A stretch of 64,000 nucleotides of DNA from Clostridia bacterium (GTDB taxonomy: Bacteria > Bacillota > Clostridia > Acetivibrionales > DSM-27016), in contig JAOAIJ010000009.1 in the NCBI GenBank assembly GCA_026414765.1, positions 1 to 64,000 on the forward strand, written 5' to 3'. The notes beneath the pieces were generated by a model. It made no database searches. It was not told where the DNA came from and saw only the letters and a program-made list of their open reading frames with translations. The first letter of the stretch is position 1. Each line of letters begins with the position of its first letter. Below, piece by piece: positions 54,091-63,602 of this stretch. A program made the position numbers and the translations under genes.

Positions 54091-55194
54091 TTATCTTGCA
54101 ATATCCGACCTTCTCCATGTACCAAACATAAAGAATACTGCTGAGAAAATCAATACCATGACAATTTCACCAAGTAAAGCTGACAGTGCCTGCTCATTCA
54201 GCACTTTATCCACACTTTCCATAAGCCAGTAAACAGGTGTAAACTTTCCTATTGCTCTTATCATCTCAGTTGAATGCTTATTGTTCCACCAGCAGCCTCC
54301 GAGAAATGTCATTGGAAAAACAATAAACAAGCCGGTGAAGCAAGCCTGCATTACATTTTTTGAAAAAGAACTGACAGCAATTCCAAAGGAAACTGAAGCA
54401 ATGGAAGCTAATACAAATATCAGATGCATTTTCAGGATAGCATCACCCATATACAGCCCAACTATCAGCCTTAATGACAGTAGCAGAAGTGTTGACTGCA
54501 AAACCGAAACTATCAAAAATGCAAAAATATTTTGAAGCATAAAGCTCTTAAGACTGATGGGTGCTGAAATACTTCTATAAAACGTTTTGTTCTCCCTGTC
54601 CTGAAGAATGAGAGTAGTGAAGAAAATAGAGCTCATAAGCATAAACATCAGCATCATGCCTAAGGTTGTATAAGACTTTAGCCTGTCTATCTGACCAACA
54701 GTTTGATATTCCATTTTTATTCCGCGGTCAAGCTTACTTAAAGCCTCATAAAAGTTTTTCTCATCGCCGTCTAAAGCATTTGCAATAGTTTTGGCAGATG
54801 CTATAAAGGCCTCAGTATATCTCTGCAGTGTTAAGGATCTGATGGAATTCTTCAGAAAATAACCCTCCAACTGCCTATCTTCCCCTTCAAGTATGCTTGC
54901 AGTGAAATTCTCCGGTATAACAAGAACATAATCAATTTCTCCATTTACAACACTTTTCCGGATTCCGTCTATTTTAACCTCACTAATGTTTGCCTTGTTT
55001 TCCATGCCTTTCATTAGCATGGCACTAAAAGCTGTTCTGTCATTATCTATAATAGCTGCCTTAAGTGTGCTGCTCTTGTCAGAATTTATACTATATGCGA
55101 TTAATACCAAAAAAATAACAGGAGTTATGATTAAGGCTGCAAACTGAAGCTTGCTTTTCATTATCCTTTTAAGGGTATTCCTAAATACAGTCAT
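54091..55194 (-). CDS. ABC-2 type transporter permease (LnrN-like)
   Basis: 367 residues. One N-terminal helix (about 17-37), a large extracytoplasmic domain to about 170, then five helices (about 185-360). This is the ABC-2 exporter topology of YhgE/LnrMN-type permeases. It overlaps the previous permease gene by 4 bp (ATGA). It pairs with 55191-56312 and the ATPase at 56405-57337. Confidence 0.88.
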   Translation of the reverse strand: MTVFRNTLKRIMKSKLQFAALIITPVIFLVLIAYSINSDKSSTLKAAIIDNDRTAFSAMLMKGMENKANISEVKIDGIRKSVVNGEIDYVLVIPENFTASILEGEDRQLEGYFLKNSIRSLTLQRYTEAFIASAKTIANALDGDEKNFYEALSKLDRGIKMEYQTVGQIDRLKSYTTLGMMLMFMLMSSIFFTTLILQDRENKTFYRSISAPISLKSFMLQNIFAFLIVSVLQSTLLLLSLRLIVGLYMGDAILKMHLIFVLASIASVSFGIAVSSFSKNVMQACFTGLFIVFPMTFLGGCWWNNKHSTEMIRAIGKFTPVYWLMESVDKVLNEQALSALLGEIVMVLIFSAVFFMFGTWRRSDIAR

Positions 55195-56312
55195 ACTGCT
55201 TTCCTCCTTCCTAGTATGAGGCTTAAGGCTGCCATAACAAAAGCTCCCGCAGCAAGAGCAATTAATGATGAATTTATCTTCTCTGAAGAACCATCAAATA
55301 TATTGTTTATTAAGGCCTCCGCAGCATAATGATGAGGGCTTATAAGAGAAAGGTTTAGTGCAAAATCGCCGCTTTCACCCCATCCTAAACCGCTGGCATT
55401 GAACAGGAGTGCATCAAGCGTAATTATTACCAACACTATAATACTTATTTTTCTGACAAGAAGCCCGAGTATAGAGCCCAGGCATACAGCTATAGCCGAG
55501 TACAGCAAGTACACCAATAGGATAATTCCAATATTTCCACTCCAGTCAGACTCAAACACCAGTCCGGTAAATAGTATGATAACCACCGCACACATAAATA
55601 CCGTTACAGTTTGCCCTATATTTTTACCGGTAATACTTACCAATGGGTTTATTGGTGCTGTATTCAGCCTGGTATGTATATTATTCTTATACTCGCTGGT
55701 AATGGCAAACCCACTCATTATTGCACCATAGAACAGGAATATCAGCATATTGAAATAAGTCCACTTGTCCCGGTCTCTCGGGGCAGTACCCGTAGAGGAA
55801 AGGGCCATATTTTTTATACCGCTTTGTAAAACACCGGTATTGCCTGTTTTCCCAAGTTTCGCTATTGCTATACCTGTGTTTGCAGAATTTATAAAACTTT
55901 CTACCAGCGGTTTGACAGGAGACATGCTATTTGCGCTGTATATTTTTATTCCCGCATTATTCCCTCTTTGTATCCTTGCAGTAAAGCTACCGTCCAAATA
56001 TATGAACGCTTCGATTTTCCCTTCTTTCACCTTATCCATACCTGTTTGATATGAATCTGCTTTTTTCACCTCAAAACTCTTACTTACCTGCTCTGAGGAT
56101 ATAAAATCCTCAAACTCTTGGGCAAAATTCCCTGTATCTTCACTAAAATACGCAATTTTTACTTTTTCAGTTAGTTTGTACAGGTTCACTCCTTCTGTAC
56201 CGACTCCGGTAATTAGTATCGTCACTATCGGTGCCATCACCAGTAGAATAAGATATTTCCAGTCTCTGATATTTCTTAGAACCGTATAGTATGCTACGCT
56301 TAATAATTTCAT
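55191..56312 (-). CDS. ABC-2 type transporter permease (LnrM-like)
   Basis: About 373 residues with the same topology as the neighbouring permease: MKLLSVAYYTVLRNIRDWKY start, one helix, an extracytoplasmic part to about 185, then five helices. The start at 56312 follows GGGGAGGGATACT; the 18 codons upstream to 56366 precede that site. It should heterodimerise with the 54091-55194 permease. Confidence 0.88.
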   Translation of the reverse strand: MKLLSVAYYTVLRNIRDWKYLILLVMAPIVTILITGVGTEGVNLYKLTEKVKIAYFSEDTGNFAQEFEDFISSEQVSKSFEVKKADSYQTGMDKVKEGKIEAFIYLDGSFTARIQRGNNAGIKIYSANSMSPVKPLVESFINSANTGIAIAKLGKTGNTGVLQSGIKNMALSSTGTAPRDRDKWTYFNMLIFLFYGAIMSGFAITSEYKNNIHTRLNTAPINPLVSITGKNIGQTVTVFMCAVVIILFTGLVFESDWSGNIGIILLVYLLYSAIAVCLGSILGLLVRKISIIVLVIITLDALLFNASGLGWGESGDFALNLSLISPHHYAAEALINNIFDGSSEKINSSLIALAAGAFVMAALSLILGRRKAV

Positions 56313-56404
56313 AGTATCCCTCCCCGCACCTTTCTTACCAAATTCATACCCAAAACCAGCTTTCATAGATTCTTTTATCTCCTCTACCGGCTTTCATTCC
56401 GTTC

Positions 56405-57337
56405 TCAATCTCTCAGTGTTCTTCCGGTAAGCGTGAGGAACACGCTTTCAAGTGTAGGCTTATCGATATTTAGTGAAATGATTTCAGAGTTTGCTTCAGA
56501 AATACATTCAATTATCCTGCTTAAGTTCTTGCTGCCTTTCTTGGACAGGACAGTTAGCTGATTACCGTTTAGTACAGTGTCTTTTACACCCTGTAGTTTC
56601 TTTATGGAATCTATGATTGTATAATTTACGTTTGCCAGCTCCATAACTACCTTTTCCTCAAACGCCACAAGCGCCTTCAATTCATCCTTTGTTCCTTTTG
56701 CTATTACTCTTCCATGATCCATAATCACTATATATGAGCATATTTCTTCAACTTCCTCCATGTAATGAGATGTATATATTATGGTGGACCCCATCTTGTT
56801 CAGCTCTCTGATGGACTGTAGGATATGATTCCTTGACTGTGGGTCTATTCCTACGGTCGGTTCATCCATAATGATTAATTTAGGCTGATGTACTATGGCG
56901 CAAGCAATATTCAGTCTTCTTTTCATACCCCCGGAAAACTTCTTGGGGTATTCTCTTCTCTTATCCAAAAGCCCGGTAAATTCAAGAGACTGTTCTATCC
57001 TCTCTTTTAAAACCTTACCCCTTAAGCCGTATAATCTACCAAAGTAATCAAGATTTTCGTTAGCGGTAAGATCATCAAATACTGCTATATCCTGAGGTAC
57101 GATACCTATATCCCTTTTGATCTCCATTTCATGGCTTTTCATATTTTTGCCCAATATCCTGAGTTCGCCGCCGTCCATCCTTGTCAATCCTGTAATTGTG
57201 CTTATGGTAGTGGTCTTACCTGCTCCATTTGGTCCAAGCAACCCGAATATCTCGCCTTCTTTTATAGACAGATTTATATTGTCAACTGCTAGAAAATCAT
57301 TGTAGCGCTTCACAAGATTATTAACTTCCAGTATCAT
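56405..57337 (-). CDS. ABC transporter ATP-binding protein (LnrL-like)
   Basis: 310 residues. Walker A GLLGPNGAGKTT, Q-loop, signature FSGGMKRRL, Walker B LIIMDEPTVGID and switch His in TSHYMEEVEE are intact. A C-terminal domain of about 90 residues is typical of drug-exporting DrrA/LnrL types. It is the first gene of the ABC-TCS cluster. The leader upstream carries a dyad and a hairpin terminator (57393-57475). Confidence 0.92.
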   Translation of the reverse strand: MILEVNNLVKRYNDFLAVDNINLSIKEGEIFGLLGPNGAGKTTTISTITGLTRMDGGELRILGKNMKSHEMEIKRDIGIVPQDIAVFDDLTANENLDYFGRLYGLRGKVLKERIEQSLEFTGLLDKRREYPKKFSGGMKRRLNIACAIVHQPKLIIMDEPTVGIDPQSRNHILQSIRELNKMGSTIIYTSHYMEEVEEICSYIVIMDHGRVIAKGTKDELKALVAFEEKVVMELANVNYTIIDSIKKLQGVKDTVLNGNQLTVLSKKGSKNLSRIIECISEANSEIISLNIDKPTLESVFLTLTGRTLRD

Positions 57338-57392
57338 ATTAAAATCCTCCCTTTACTTTTATGTCGATTTCTGTAACTTATAGTACTATAAT

Positions 57393-57475
57393 AAAAAAAA
57401 TCACTACACAAAGGTAGTGATTCAAAGAATAACTTCATATGACAAATGTCATACAGCATGTATGAAGAAATTATA
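57393..57475 (-). promoter_or_regulatory. Leader of the ABC operon: promoter, dyad and possible attenuator
   Basis: On the minus strand a -10 TATAAT (57470-57475; weak -35 TATTGC) is followed by a perfect dyad TATGACA-TT-TGTCATA (57438-57453). AATCACTAC-CTTTGT-GTAGTGATT with eight T residues (57393-57422) then forms a terminator 55 bp ahead of the ATPase start. The dyad is a candidate site for the NarL-type regulator; the hairpin could attenuate. Both roles are inferred. Confidence 0.5.
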
Positions 57476-57498
57476 AATCCAAACTTTCCTAGGCAATA

Positions 57499-57542
57499 AA
57501 AAACCTGATGTGTAGAGCATATCATTCCACACATCAGGTTAA
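57499..57542 (-). terminator. Terminator after icd
   Basis: AACCTGATGTGT and ACACATCAGGTT form a 12-bp stem about 20 bp past the icd stop. Confidence 0.8.
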
Positions 57543-57564
57543 CTTTATATATTACAGCTGATGA

Positions 57565-58770
57565 CTACATATTATCCAAACGCAACTTAATTTCTTTCAG
57601 GAAATTTTCTGTGTTTACAATTTTCTTATTTTCAATCTCTGCAAGCTGTGCCAAATCCTTTGTCATTGCGCCTTCTTCTATTGTCTTAATGGAAGCAGCC
57701 TCCAGCTTGTCAGCAAACTCTACAAGCTCTGGTATATTGTCCAGCTCTCCACGTTTTCTTAAAGCGCCTGTCCATGCAAACAACGTAGCCATCGCATTTG
57801 TGGAAGTTTCCTGCCCTTTCAGGTGCTGGTAGTAGTGTCTTGTAACTGTTCCATGTGCCGCTTCATACTCGAAATGTCCTTCAGGTGAAACAAGTACTGA
57901 AGTCATCATTGCAAGGCTTCCAAAAGCAGTAGCAACCATATCGGACATTACATCCCCGTCGTAGTTTTTACAGGCCCAGATAAAGCCTCCTTCCGATCTT
58001 ATAACACGTGCAACCGCATCGTCTATCAGTGTATAGAAATATTCAATACCTGCAGCTTCGAATTTATTCTTATATTCTGCATCAAATATCTCCTGGAACA
58101 AATCTTTGAATCTATGGTCATATTTCTTTGAAATAGTATCCTTTGTAGCAAACCACAAATCCTGCTTCTGATCCAAGGCATAGTTAAAGCATGCCCTTGC
58201 AAAACTGATTATTGATTTGTCAGTATTATGCATGCCCATTATAACTCCTGAATCTTTAAAGTCATGGATTGTCTGTCTTGTAACTTCTCCATTTTCCGAA
58301 GTAAAAACAAGCTCGGCTTTTCCGGCACCAGGTACCTGAAATTCAACATTTTTATATACATCACCATAGGCATGTCTTGCAATGGTGATAGGCTTTACCC
58401 AGCTTTTTACCGAAGGCTTTATACTGTCTACTACAATCGGAGCACGGAAAACAGTTCCGTCCAGGATAGCCCTTATTGTACCATTTGGGCTTTTCCACAT
58501 TTGTTTGAGTTTGTATTCTTCCACTCTCTGAGCATTAGGAGTGATTGTTGCACATTTTACAGCAACTCCGTACTTTTTTGTAGCCATAGCAGCATCAATA
58601 GTCACCTGGTCATCTGTCTTATCCCTGTACTCAAGGCCCAGATCATAATACTCTGTCTTCAGATCTATGTACGGTTCTAAAAGTATGTCTTTAATCATCT
58701 TCCAGATGATCCGGGTCATTTCATCCCCATCCATTTCAACCAGCGGAACGTTCATTCTTATTTTTGCCAT
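57565..58770 (-). CDS. icd: NADP-dependent isocitrate dehydrogenase
   Basis: 401 residues, the short dimeric type similar to eukaryotic cytosolic IDH rather than the E. coli type. The opening [20 protein letters not shown], the SPNGTIR substrate loop and [13 protein letters not shown] near the C-terminus are diagnostic. It makes 2-oxoglutarate for glutamate synthesis. The RBS AAAGGAG is good. It is monocistronic. The 213 bp upstream to 58984 hold nothing else I recognise. Confidence 0.95.
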   Translation of the reverse strand: MAKIRMNVPLVEMDGDEMTRIIWKMIKDILLEPYIDLKTEYYDLGLEYRDKTDDQVTIDAAMATKKYGVAVKCATITPNAQRVEEYKLKQMWKSPNGTIRAILDGTVFRAPIVVDSIKPSVKSWVKPITIARHAYGDVYKNVEFQVPGAGKAELVFTSENGEVTRQTIHDFKDSGVIMGMHNTDKSIISFARACFNYALDQKQDLWFATKDTISKKYDHRFKDLFQEIFDAEYKNKFEAAGIEYFYTLIDDAVARVIRSEGGFIWACKNYDGDVMSDMVATAFGSLAMMTSVLVSPEGHFEYEAAHGTVTRHYYQHLKGQETSTNAMATLFAWTGALRKRGELDNIPELVEFADKLEAASIKTIEEGAMTKDLAQLAEIENKKIVNTENFLKEIKLRLDNM

Positions 58771-58983
58771 ATCAATTTCTCCTTTAAAATTGGTTGTTAA
58801 TCTTTTAACGTATGTTTACATTTTGAGAAACTAAGTTTAAACATTATAATTGTAAGCTAAAATTGCTTCATAATCAAGATAGATAATAGGACTATTAGCA
58901 TTTTTATGCTTCTGCCTCTAAATCATATTTTTATTTTGTCCAGGCTTTTATTATGTCATTTCTCGCTTTAGTTATTGATAACC

Positions 58984-61215
58984 TTATTCTACCCTGTTTT
59001 TCAGGCTATCTGCCATAGAAATCCTGATTACCTTGCTTCTGCTAATCAGCTTTGATAATTCATATGTGAAGACAATGGCTATCAATCCTATTAAGATACT
59101 AACCCAGCCAAGTTTTGCCGGAATAGTGATATCCATTTTTGATGTAATCTCCAGCAAGATATTATCGACAGCAGATATTATAAGCGGAATGGATATTGCG
59201 TAACCTAAAATAACCAGAATAAAGTTGCCGTTCAGTATCAGCGAGTATATTTTCTTCCTGCTGTAGCCCAGAATTTTCATAAGTGATATGTTTGCCCTAT
59301 TTTCTTCTATCACAAGAGAAGTAACTATATAAACGATAATCAAACCAATTATAAGTGCAACTCCCCCTATTATCCCTACTATCATCCTTAAAGGCTCCAT
59401 CATATTTTTATAGCCGTCTACTATATCACTTATTTTTAAAGTTGAAGCAAGTTTCCCTCGCTCAATATCCATTTCAATTTCCGACATCAAGCCAGAATAT
59501 CCCCCCTCCGGGTATTTGAAAGTAGAATTAAATCTGTCTATTGGCATGAAAATAAAGTCGCCAATAAATGTCTCTGCTATTGAATCAACTACAATATCCG
59601 CTTTTTTTGAATCTATTTTATTTTCAACAGAAATGCTGTCTCCTGCTTCCAGCATAAGTTTATCTGCCAGCGGCCTGGTGATTATCACCCGTTCAAAGCT
59701 TAATAGCTTGCCGCCATTATCTTTTAATACAATGAGGCGTGCATTTCCCTGAATCCCTTGTATTTTAAAGGAAATTCTTTTCCCATCGCTGTCTTCTGCC
59801 GAAAACGGCATAACGGAAGTTTTCTCGCCACTAACCGGTTTATCCGTCTGTATGGAGTTAAGCCTGTAAAAATAGTTATATTTGTACACATTTATATAGC
59901 TATCCTTAATCATTCCGTTCATAGAATCAGAAAGTGAAAATCCGAAAAGCAGAAGCATAGAAGCAAAGGCAACACCTGCAACCATGAGAATAGTTCTCGG
60001 AATATTTCTTACCAGCTCTCTGATCTTAAACTTAGTATCAAACCTAAACCTGTTAAGTTTAACCTTCTTTTCAATAAACCCAACCTTAACCTTGTTTCCA
60101 CCGCCCCTTATCAAAACAAGAGGTGACATACAGAGCGCTTTCATAACAACGAAGGCTGTAGTGGGAACTAAAAAGGCAAAAGGCAGTATGAGGCTGAAAA
60201 TAATACTCACAGCATTATATTCAACGGTAAAATCAGGTACATTATATTGGATATAAATGCTGTAAAACAAAGTTTTCACAAGCATGAGTCCCGGTATGGT
60301 TCCCAGGATACTCCCGGAAATAGAAAGTATGACAGCATAGCTGAGATAATGCTTTAATATCTCAATCTTCCTGTATCCTAATGCATATAGTGTACCAATC
60401 TGGACAAACTCACCTTTCAGCAGCCTCCACAATACTACTGCAATAAGAAAACAGGTAATTATCAGAATAATGACAGGTATGATTTTCCCTGCCTTGAAGT
60501 TGGCTTCAGCATCACCATCAATACCAGAAATTCTTGGGTTGTCTTCGCTGTTGACCCACTTTAGAATTATGTTGCCGTTATTAAGATAGTCTTTCAGCTG
60601 CTGAATATTGTTTGCGTTAAACTTAACACTGAAATAACTGAGACTGTCTTCAAAACTCTTGAAGTCTTCTCTTGAAACGACAGCAATACCAAAGGCATCG
60701 GGATTATGCAGCAAGTCACTTTCTGTTTTAAGGGGATTTATATAGTCAGGCGACGCCATATAGCCCACAAGTTTAAAGTCAACCCCATCTATTTTCACAT
60801 ACTGTCCAATATTCAGATTATGTGCTTCCGCAAATTTGGGATCTACCAAGATCTCTTTACCATGTTTGATTTTTGAACCTTTTGAAGCTACATATCTGTC
60901 CAGCTTTTCCGTTTCCATTAGAATCCGCAGTGTAGTTTCAGTATCATACTTGTAATCTATGGACTTCCGCTCTTCCAGAATAATATCAAATTTTTTCTCA
61001 AGCAAATCTATACTCTCAAGAGGCTTCTGTATAGAAAAATAAGCGTCTTCTACCATGTTTTCTGTTCTGAAAGCATCTATACCGTCCATTATGTTCGGAC
61101 CTGCAATACTAAAGGATACATACAGCATACAGCTTAATAACACCAGAAAAAAGGCCCCTATGTATCTTGATTTATGTTCTTTCATAGTTCTCAGAACTTT
61201 TTTATTAAGTACCAT
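58984..61215 (-). CDS. FtsX-like ABC permease
   Basis: About 743 residues with the duplicated FtsX plan: one N-terminal helix, a large extracytoplasmic domain, three helices (about 245-365), a fourth near 400, a second extracytoplasmic domain, and three C-terminal helices (about 620-735). It pairs with the ATPase upstream, whose stop overlaps this start (TAATG). An in-frame GTG at 61221 is an alternative. MacB/antimicrobial-peptide-export types have this layout; the substrate is unknown. Confidence 0.9.
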   Translation of the reverse strand: MVLNKKVLRTMKEHKSRYIGAFFLVLLSCMLYVSFSIAGPNIMDGIDAFRTENMVEDAYFSIQKPLESIDLLEKKFDIILEERKSIDYKYDTETTLRILMETEKLDRYVASKGSKIKHGKEILVDPKFAEAHNLNIGQYVKIDGVDFKLVGYMASPDYINPLKTESDLLHNPDAFGIAVVSREDFKSFEDSLSYFSVKFNANNIQQLKDYLNNGNIILKWVNSEDNPRISGIDGDAEANFKAGKIIPVIILIITCFLIAVVLWRLLKGEFVQIGTLYALGYRKIEILKHYLSYAVILSISGSILGTIPGLMLVKTLFYSIYIQYNVPDFTVEYNAVSIIFSLILPFAFLVPTTAFVVMKALCMSPLVLIRGGGNKVKVGFIEKKVKLNRFRFDTKFKIRELVRNIPRTILMVAGVAFASMLLLFGFSLSDSMNGMIKDSYINVYKYNYFYRLNSIQTDKPVSGEKTSVMPFSAEDSDGKRISFKIQGIQGNARLIVLKDNGGKLLSFERVIITRPLADKLMLEAGDSISVENKIDSKKADIVVDSIAETFIGDFIFMPIDRFNSTFKYPEGGYSGLMSEIEMDIERGKLASTLKISDIVDGYKNMMEPLRMIVGIIGGVALIIGLIIVYIVTSLVIEENRANISLMKILGYSRKKIYSLILNGNFILVILGYAISIPLIISAVDNILLEITSKMDITIPAKLGWVSILIGLIAIVFTYELSKLISRSKVIRISMADSLKNRVE

Positions 61216-61913
61216 TACCACTCAACCCCTTCTGCCGGTATAACATTAACATTGGTCCTGTCTTCTACTATCTCCCCGCTTCTTAGCTTTATCACCCTGT
61301 GAGCCATTTCACTGATAGGGCTGTTATGGGTAATTATCAGTATAGTCGTATTGAATCTTTGATTCACACTCTCAATAAGCTTAAGTATTTCTTTTGATGT
61401 AGCAAAATCGAGAGCCCCTGTAGGTTCATCGCATAAAAGAAGCTTCGGATTCTTTACCAGAGCCCTCGCTATAGATACTCTCTGCTGCTGTCCCCCGCTC
61501 AGCTCTCTGGGGAATCTGTCCCGCATGTCCTTCATACCTACAGCTTCAAGTATTTCATCGATCGGCAACGGGTTTTTACTGATATTCGCTGACACTTCTA
61601 CATTTTCGTATACAGTAAGATTAGGAATAAGATTATAGAATTGAAATACAAATCCTACAGACTCCCTTCTGTACTCAGTCAACTGATTGTCGTTCATTTT
61701 ACTGATGTCACTTCCGTCTACAACTACAGTACCGCTGTCAACAGGATCAATACCACCTATCGCATTTAGCAATGTGGATTTACCCGATCCCGAGGGACCC
61801 AGTATAACTCCAATCTGCCCTCTGTCTATAGATGTACTTGCATTATTCAGCGCTTTAAATATGACTGTTCCGGTTTTATAAATTTTAGTTACATTCTTTA
61901 TCTCTAAAAACAT
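61215..61913 (-). CDS. ABC transporter ATP-binding protein (MacB/LolD type)
   Basis: 232 residues. Walker A LGPSGSGKSTLLNAIGG, signature LSGGQQQRVSIARAL, Walker B LLLCDEPTGALD and switch His ITHNSPI are intact. The start at 61913 follows AAGGAG by 9 nt; the GTG at 61922 overlaps it. It sits in a TetR-ATPase-permease operon with 17 bp from the TetR gene. Confidence 0.93.
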   Translation of the reverse strand: MFLEIKNVTKIYKTGTVIFKALNNASTSIDRGQIGVILGPSGSGKSTLLNAIGGIDPVDSGTVVVDGSDISKMNDNQLTEYRRESVGFVFQFYNLIPNLTVYENVEVSANISKNPLPIDEILEAVGMKDMRDRFPRELSGGQQQRVSIARALVKNPKLLLCDEPTGALDFATSKEILKLIESVNQRFNTTILIITHNSPISEMAHRVIKLRSGEIVEDRTNVNVIPAEGVEW

Positions 61914-61930
61914 CTTGACCACTCCTTGTT

Positions 61931-62530
61931 CTAGTCTTTTAAAAAATAATTTGAAATCATGTCTGCAAAAAGATTTATTACTTCCGGGAAAATATCACTG
62001 CCTATATCATCCTTATGAAAACACATAAAAGCCAAGCCCCTAAACATGCCCGACAGGATTTCAGGATCGCACTCCCTAATAATACCTTTTTTATCCAGCA
62101 TTTCGTAAATCAAGGTTGTGAAGTTTGTGTCTTCGTTCATATGTGACTGTAATTTTTCAGGCGGCAGCTTTCTCATCAGATACTCCAGCTCTTCCTTATT
62201 CAGGCTTTTCATTATGGGGTGCGACGCCAGTACTTCCAAAGCATTCCTTACCAGAGTCTTAAAGCTGCTTTTAGTTACTTCCCCGGATTTTATGAAATCC
62301 CCAAAAAGCTGTTCCTTGATTTCCTTTTCAAATTGTTCAAATATCTCAAAAAACAGTTCTTCCTTTGAATTATAAAAAACATAAAATGCACCTTTGGATA
62401 TTCCTGCTGCTCTTGTAAGATCCTCAACACTTGTTTTCTTTATACCGTATATCGATAAAAATTCTTTACCTTTTTCAATAAGCTTTTTGTTTATGATTTC
62501 CTTTTCGCGCTCAGTAAAACCTTTCGGCAT
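61931..62530 (-). CDS. TetR/AcrR family regulator
   Basis: 199 residues. The HTH (VEDLTRAAGISKGAFYVFY, about 35-53) is typical; the C-terminal domain resembles YxaF/FadR-like TetR members. It is the first gene of an operon with the MacB-type transporter. Its promoter carries an inverted repeat ATATGACTA/TAGTCATAT at the expected transcription start, so autorepression and effector-induced export are likely. Confidence 0.92.
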   Translation of the reverse strand: MPKGFTEREKEIINKKLIEKGKEFLSIYGIKKTSVEDLTRAAGISKGAFYVFYNSKEELFFEIFEQFEKEIKEQLFGDFIKSGEVTKSSFKTLVRNALEVLASHPIMKSLNKEELEYLMRKLPPEKLQSHMNEDTNFTTLIYEMLDKKGIIRECDPEILSGMFRGLAFMCFHKDDIGSDIFPEVINLFADMISNYFLKD

Positions 62531-62546
62531 ATTCCCTCCTGTTTCT

Positions 62547-62608
62547 ATATGACTATATTATTTATTTAGTCATATGTACATTATATTATGCTCCTTATTA
62601 TTTGTCAA
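62547..62608 (-). promoter_or_regulatory. TetR operon promoter and operator
   Basis: TTGACA (62603-62608), 17 bp, TATAAT (62580-62585) on the minus strand, a perfect consensus. The inverted repeat ATATGACTA (62547-62555) / TAGTCATAT (62567-62575), 11 bp apart, covers the start site. Confidence 0.85.
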
Positions 62609-62676
62609 TGTAATCGACTAAATATGGGTATACATTTTTATTGTCTTTCACTAAGTTACTTAGATTGTTTTGCTGA

Positions 62677-62800
62677 TTGCCTGGAATTGTTGATGATGAT
62701 GTGATTCTAAGGAAGGTATAAAATACAGACTGCCTATGACAGCGAAATAAAAGTTTTGGATTGTGCTGGGGAGGAGAATGATGCATTAAAGTTTTTCTAA
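62677..62800 (+). pseudogene. Possible decayed gene fragment
   Basis: The frame LPGIVDDDVILRKV (62677-62718) ends in TAA. Shifting frame by one base at that point gives YKIQTAYDSEIKVLDCAGEE and NDALKFF up to TAA at 62798-62800. Joined, they read like the end of a soluble protein. No start codon or RBS is visible, and DNA before 62677 adds stops. The evidence is composition only. Confidence 0.3.
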
Positions 62801-62883
62801 AAGCCCCTTCCAAAATCCTACATTCTGAAAAGTAGCATTCATGAATACATGTGTAAAGATAGTTTAGCCGGTTTATTTTTGTG

Positions 62884-63558
62884 CTAGAAATCGCTCCACA
62901 TTCCCCTTATCGTCTCATAAGCAATCCCTCTTTCCAACTGTTCGAGAAAATCCTTGCGCGGGATTTTCACAGCACCCATTGATTCAAGATGCTCTGTATA
63001 AACCTGGCAGTCTATAAATAAAAAGCCTTTCTCCATAAGTTTTGAAGACAGAGTTATAAGTGCTGCTTTTGAAGCATTATCCATAGTAGAAAACATTGAT
63101 TCTCCAAAAAAACATTTTCCCAGTGATACTCCGTATAAACCGCCGACAAGCCGGTTCTGATACCAGGTTTCAACCGAATGTGCAAAACCTTCATAATGCA
63201 GTTTGCAGTAAGCATCTATCATATCTCCGGTAATCCATGTATCATCCGACCTCAATCTGCCGCATGCAGTCATTACTTCTTTGAAACACTTGTCAATAGT
63301 TATTGTATATACTTCCTTTTTAAGAAACTTCCTCATGGATTTTGACACCCTTATGTCTCCCGGAAAAAGCACAAACCTGGGGTCTGGTGACCACCAAAGT
63401 ATGGGCTGTCCCCGGGTATACCATGGAAATATGCCATTGAAATATGCCAGCAGCAATCTTTCAGAGGATAAATCTCCACCTACAGCCAACAAACCGTCCT
63501 TGTCCGCCAGCTCGGGATTTGGGAATATCAAGTCATTATTAAGCCTATATACAGGCAT
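62884..63558 (-). CDS. aat: Leucyl/phenylalanyl-tRNA--protein transferase
   Basis: About 224 residues. The Aat hallmarks [35 protein letters not shown] and [19 protein letters not shown] are all present. It adds Leu or Phe to proteins with N-terminal Lys/Arg, marking them for ClpAP. The start could be 63558 or 63585; GGCAGATGGG precedes the former. It directly follows clpA (18-bp to 45-bp gap), so adaptor-enzyme and unfoldase are co-transcribed. Confidence 0.95.
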   Translation of the reverse strand: MPVYRLNNDLIFPNPELADKDGLLAVGGDLSSERLLLAYFNGIFPWYTRGQPILWWSPDPRFVLFPGDIRVSKSMRKFLKKEVYTITIDKCFKEVMTACGRLRSDDTWITGDMIDAYCKLHYEGFAHSVETWYQNRLVGGLYGVSLGKCFFGESMFSTMDNASKAALITLSSKLMEKGFLFIDCQVYTEHLESMGAVKIPRKDFLEQLERGIAYETIRGMWSDF

Positions 63559-63602
63559 AACCCATCTGCCTTTCCTGTATGTCATTAGTAGTGGTTTGCT
63601 TT

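Noticed and set aside
62598-62813. Minus-strand open frame of 71 codons upstream of the TetR promoter
   Set aside because: It overlaps the promoter -35 and has low-complexity, non-protein-like composition and no RBS.
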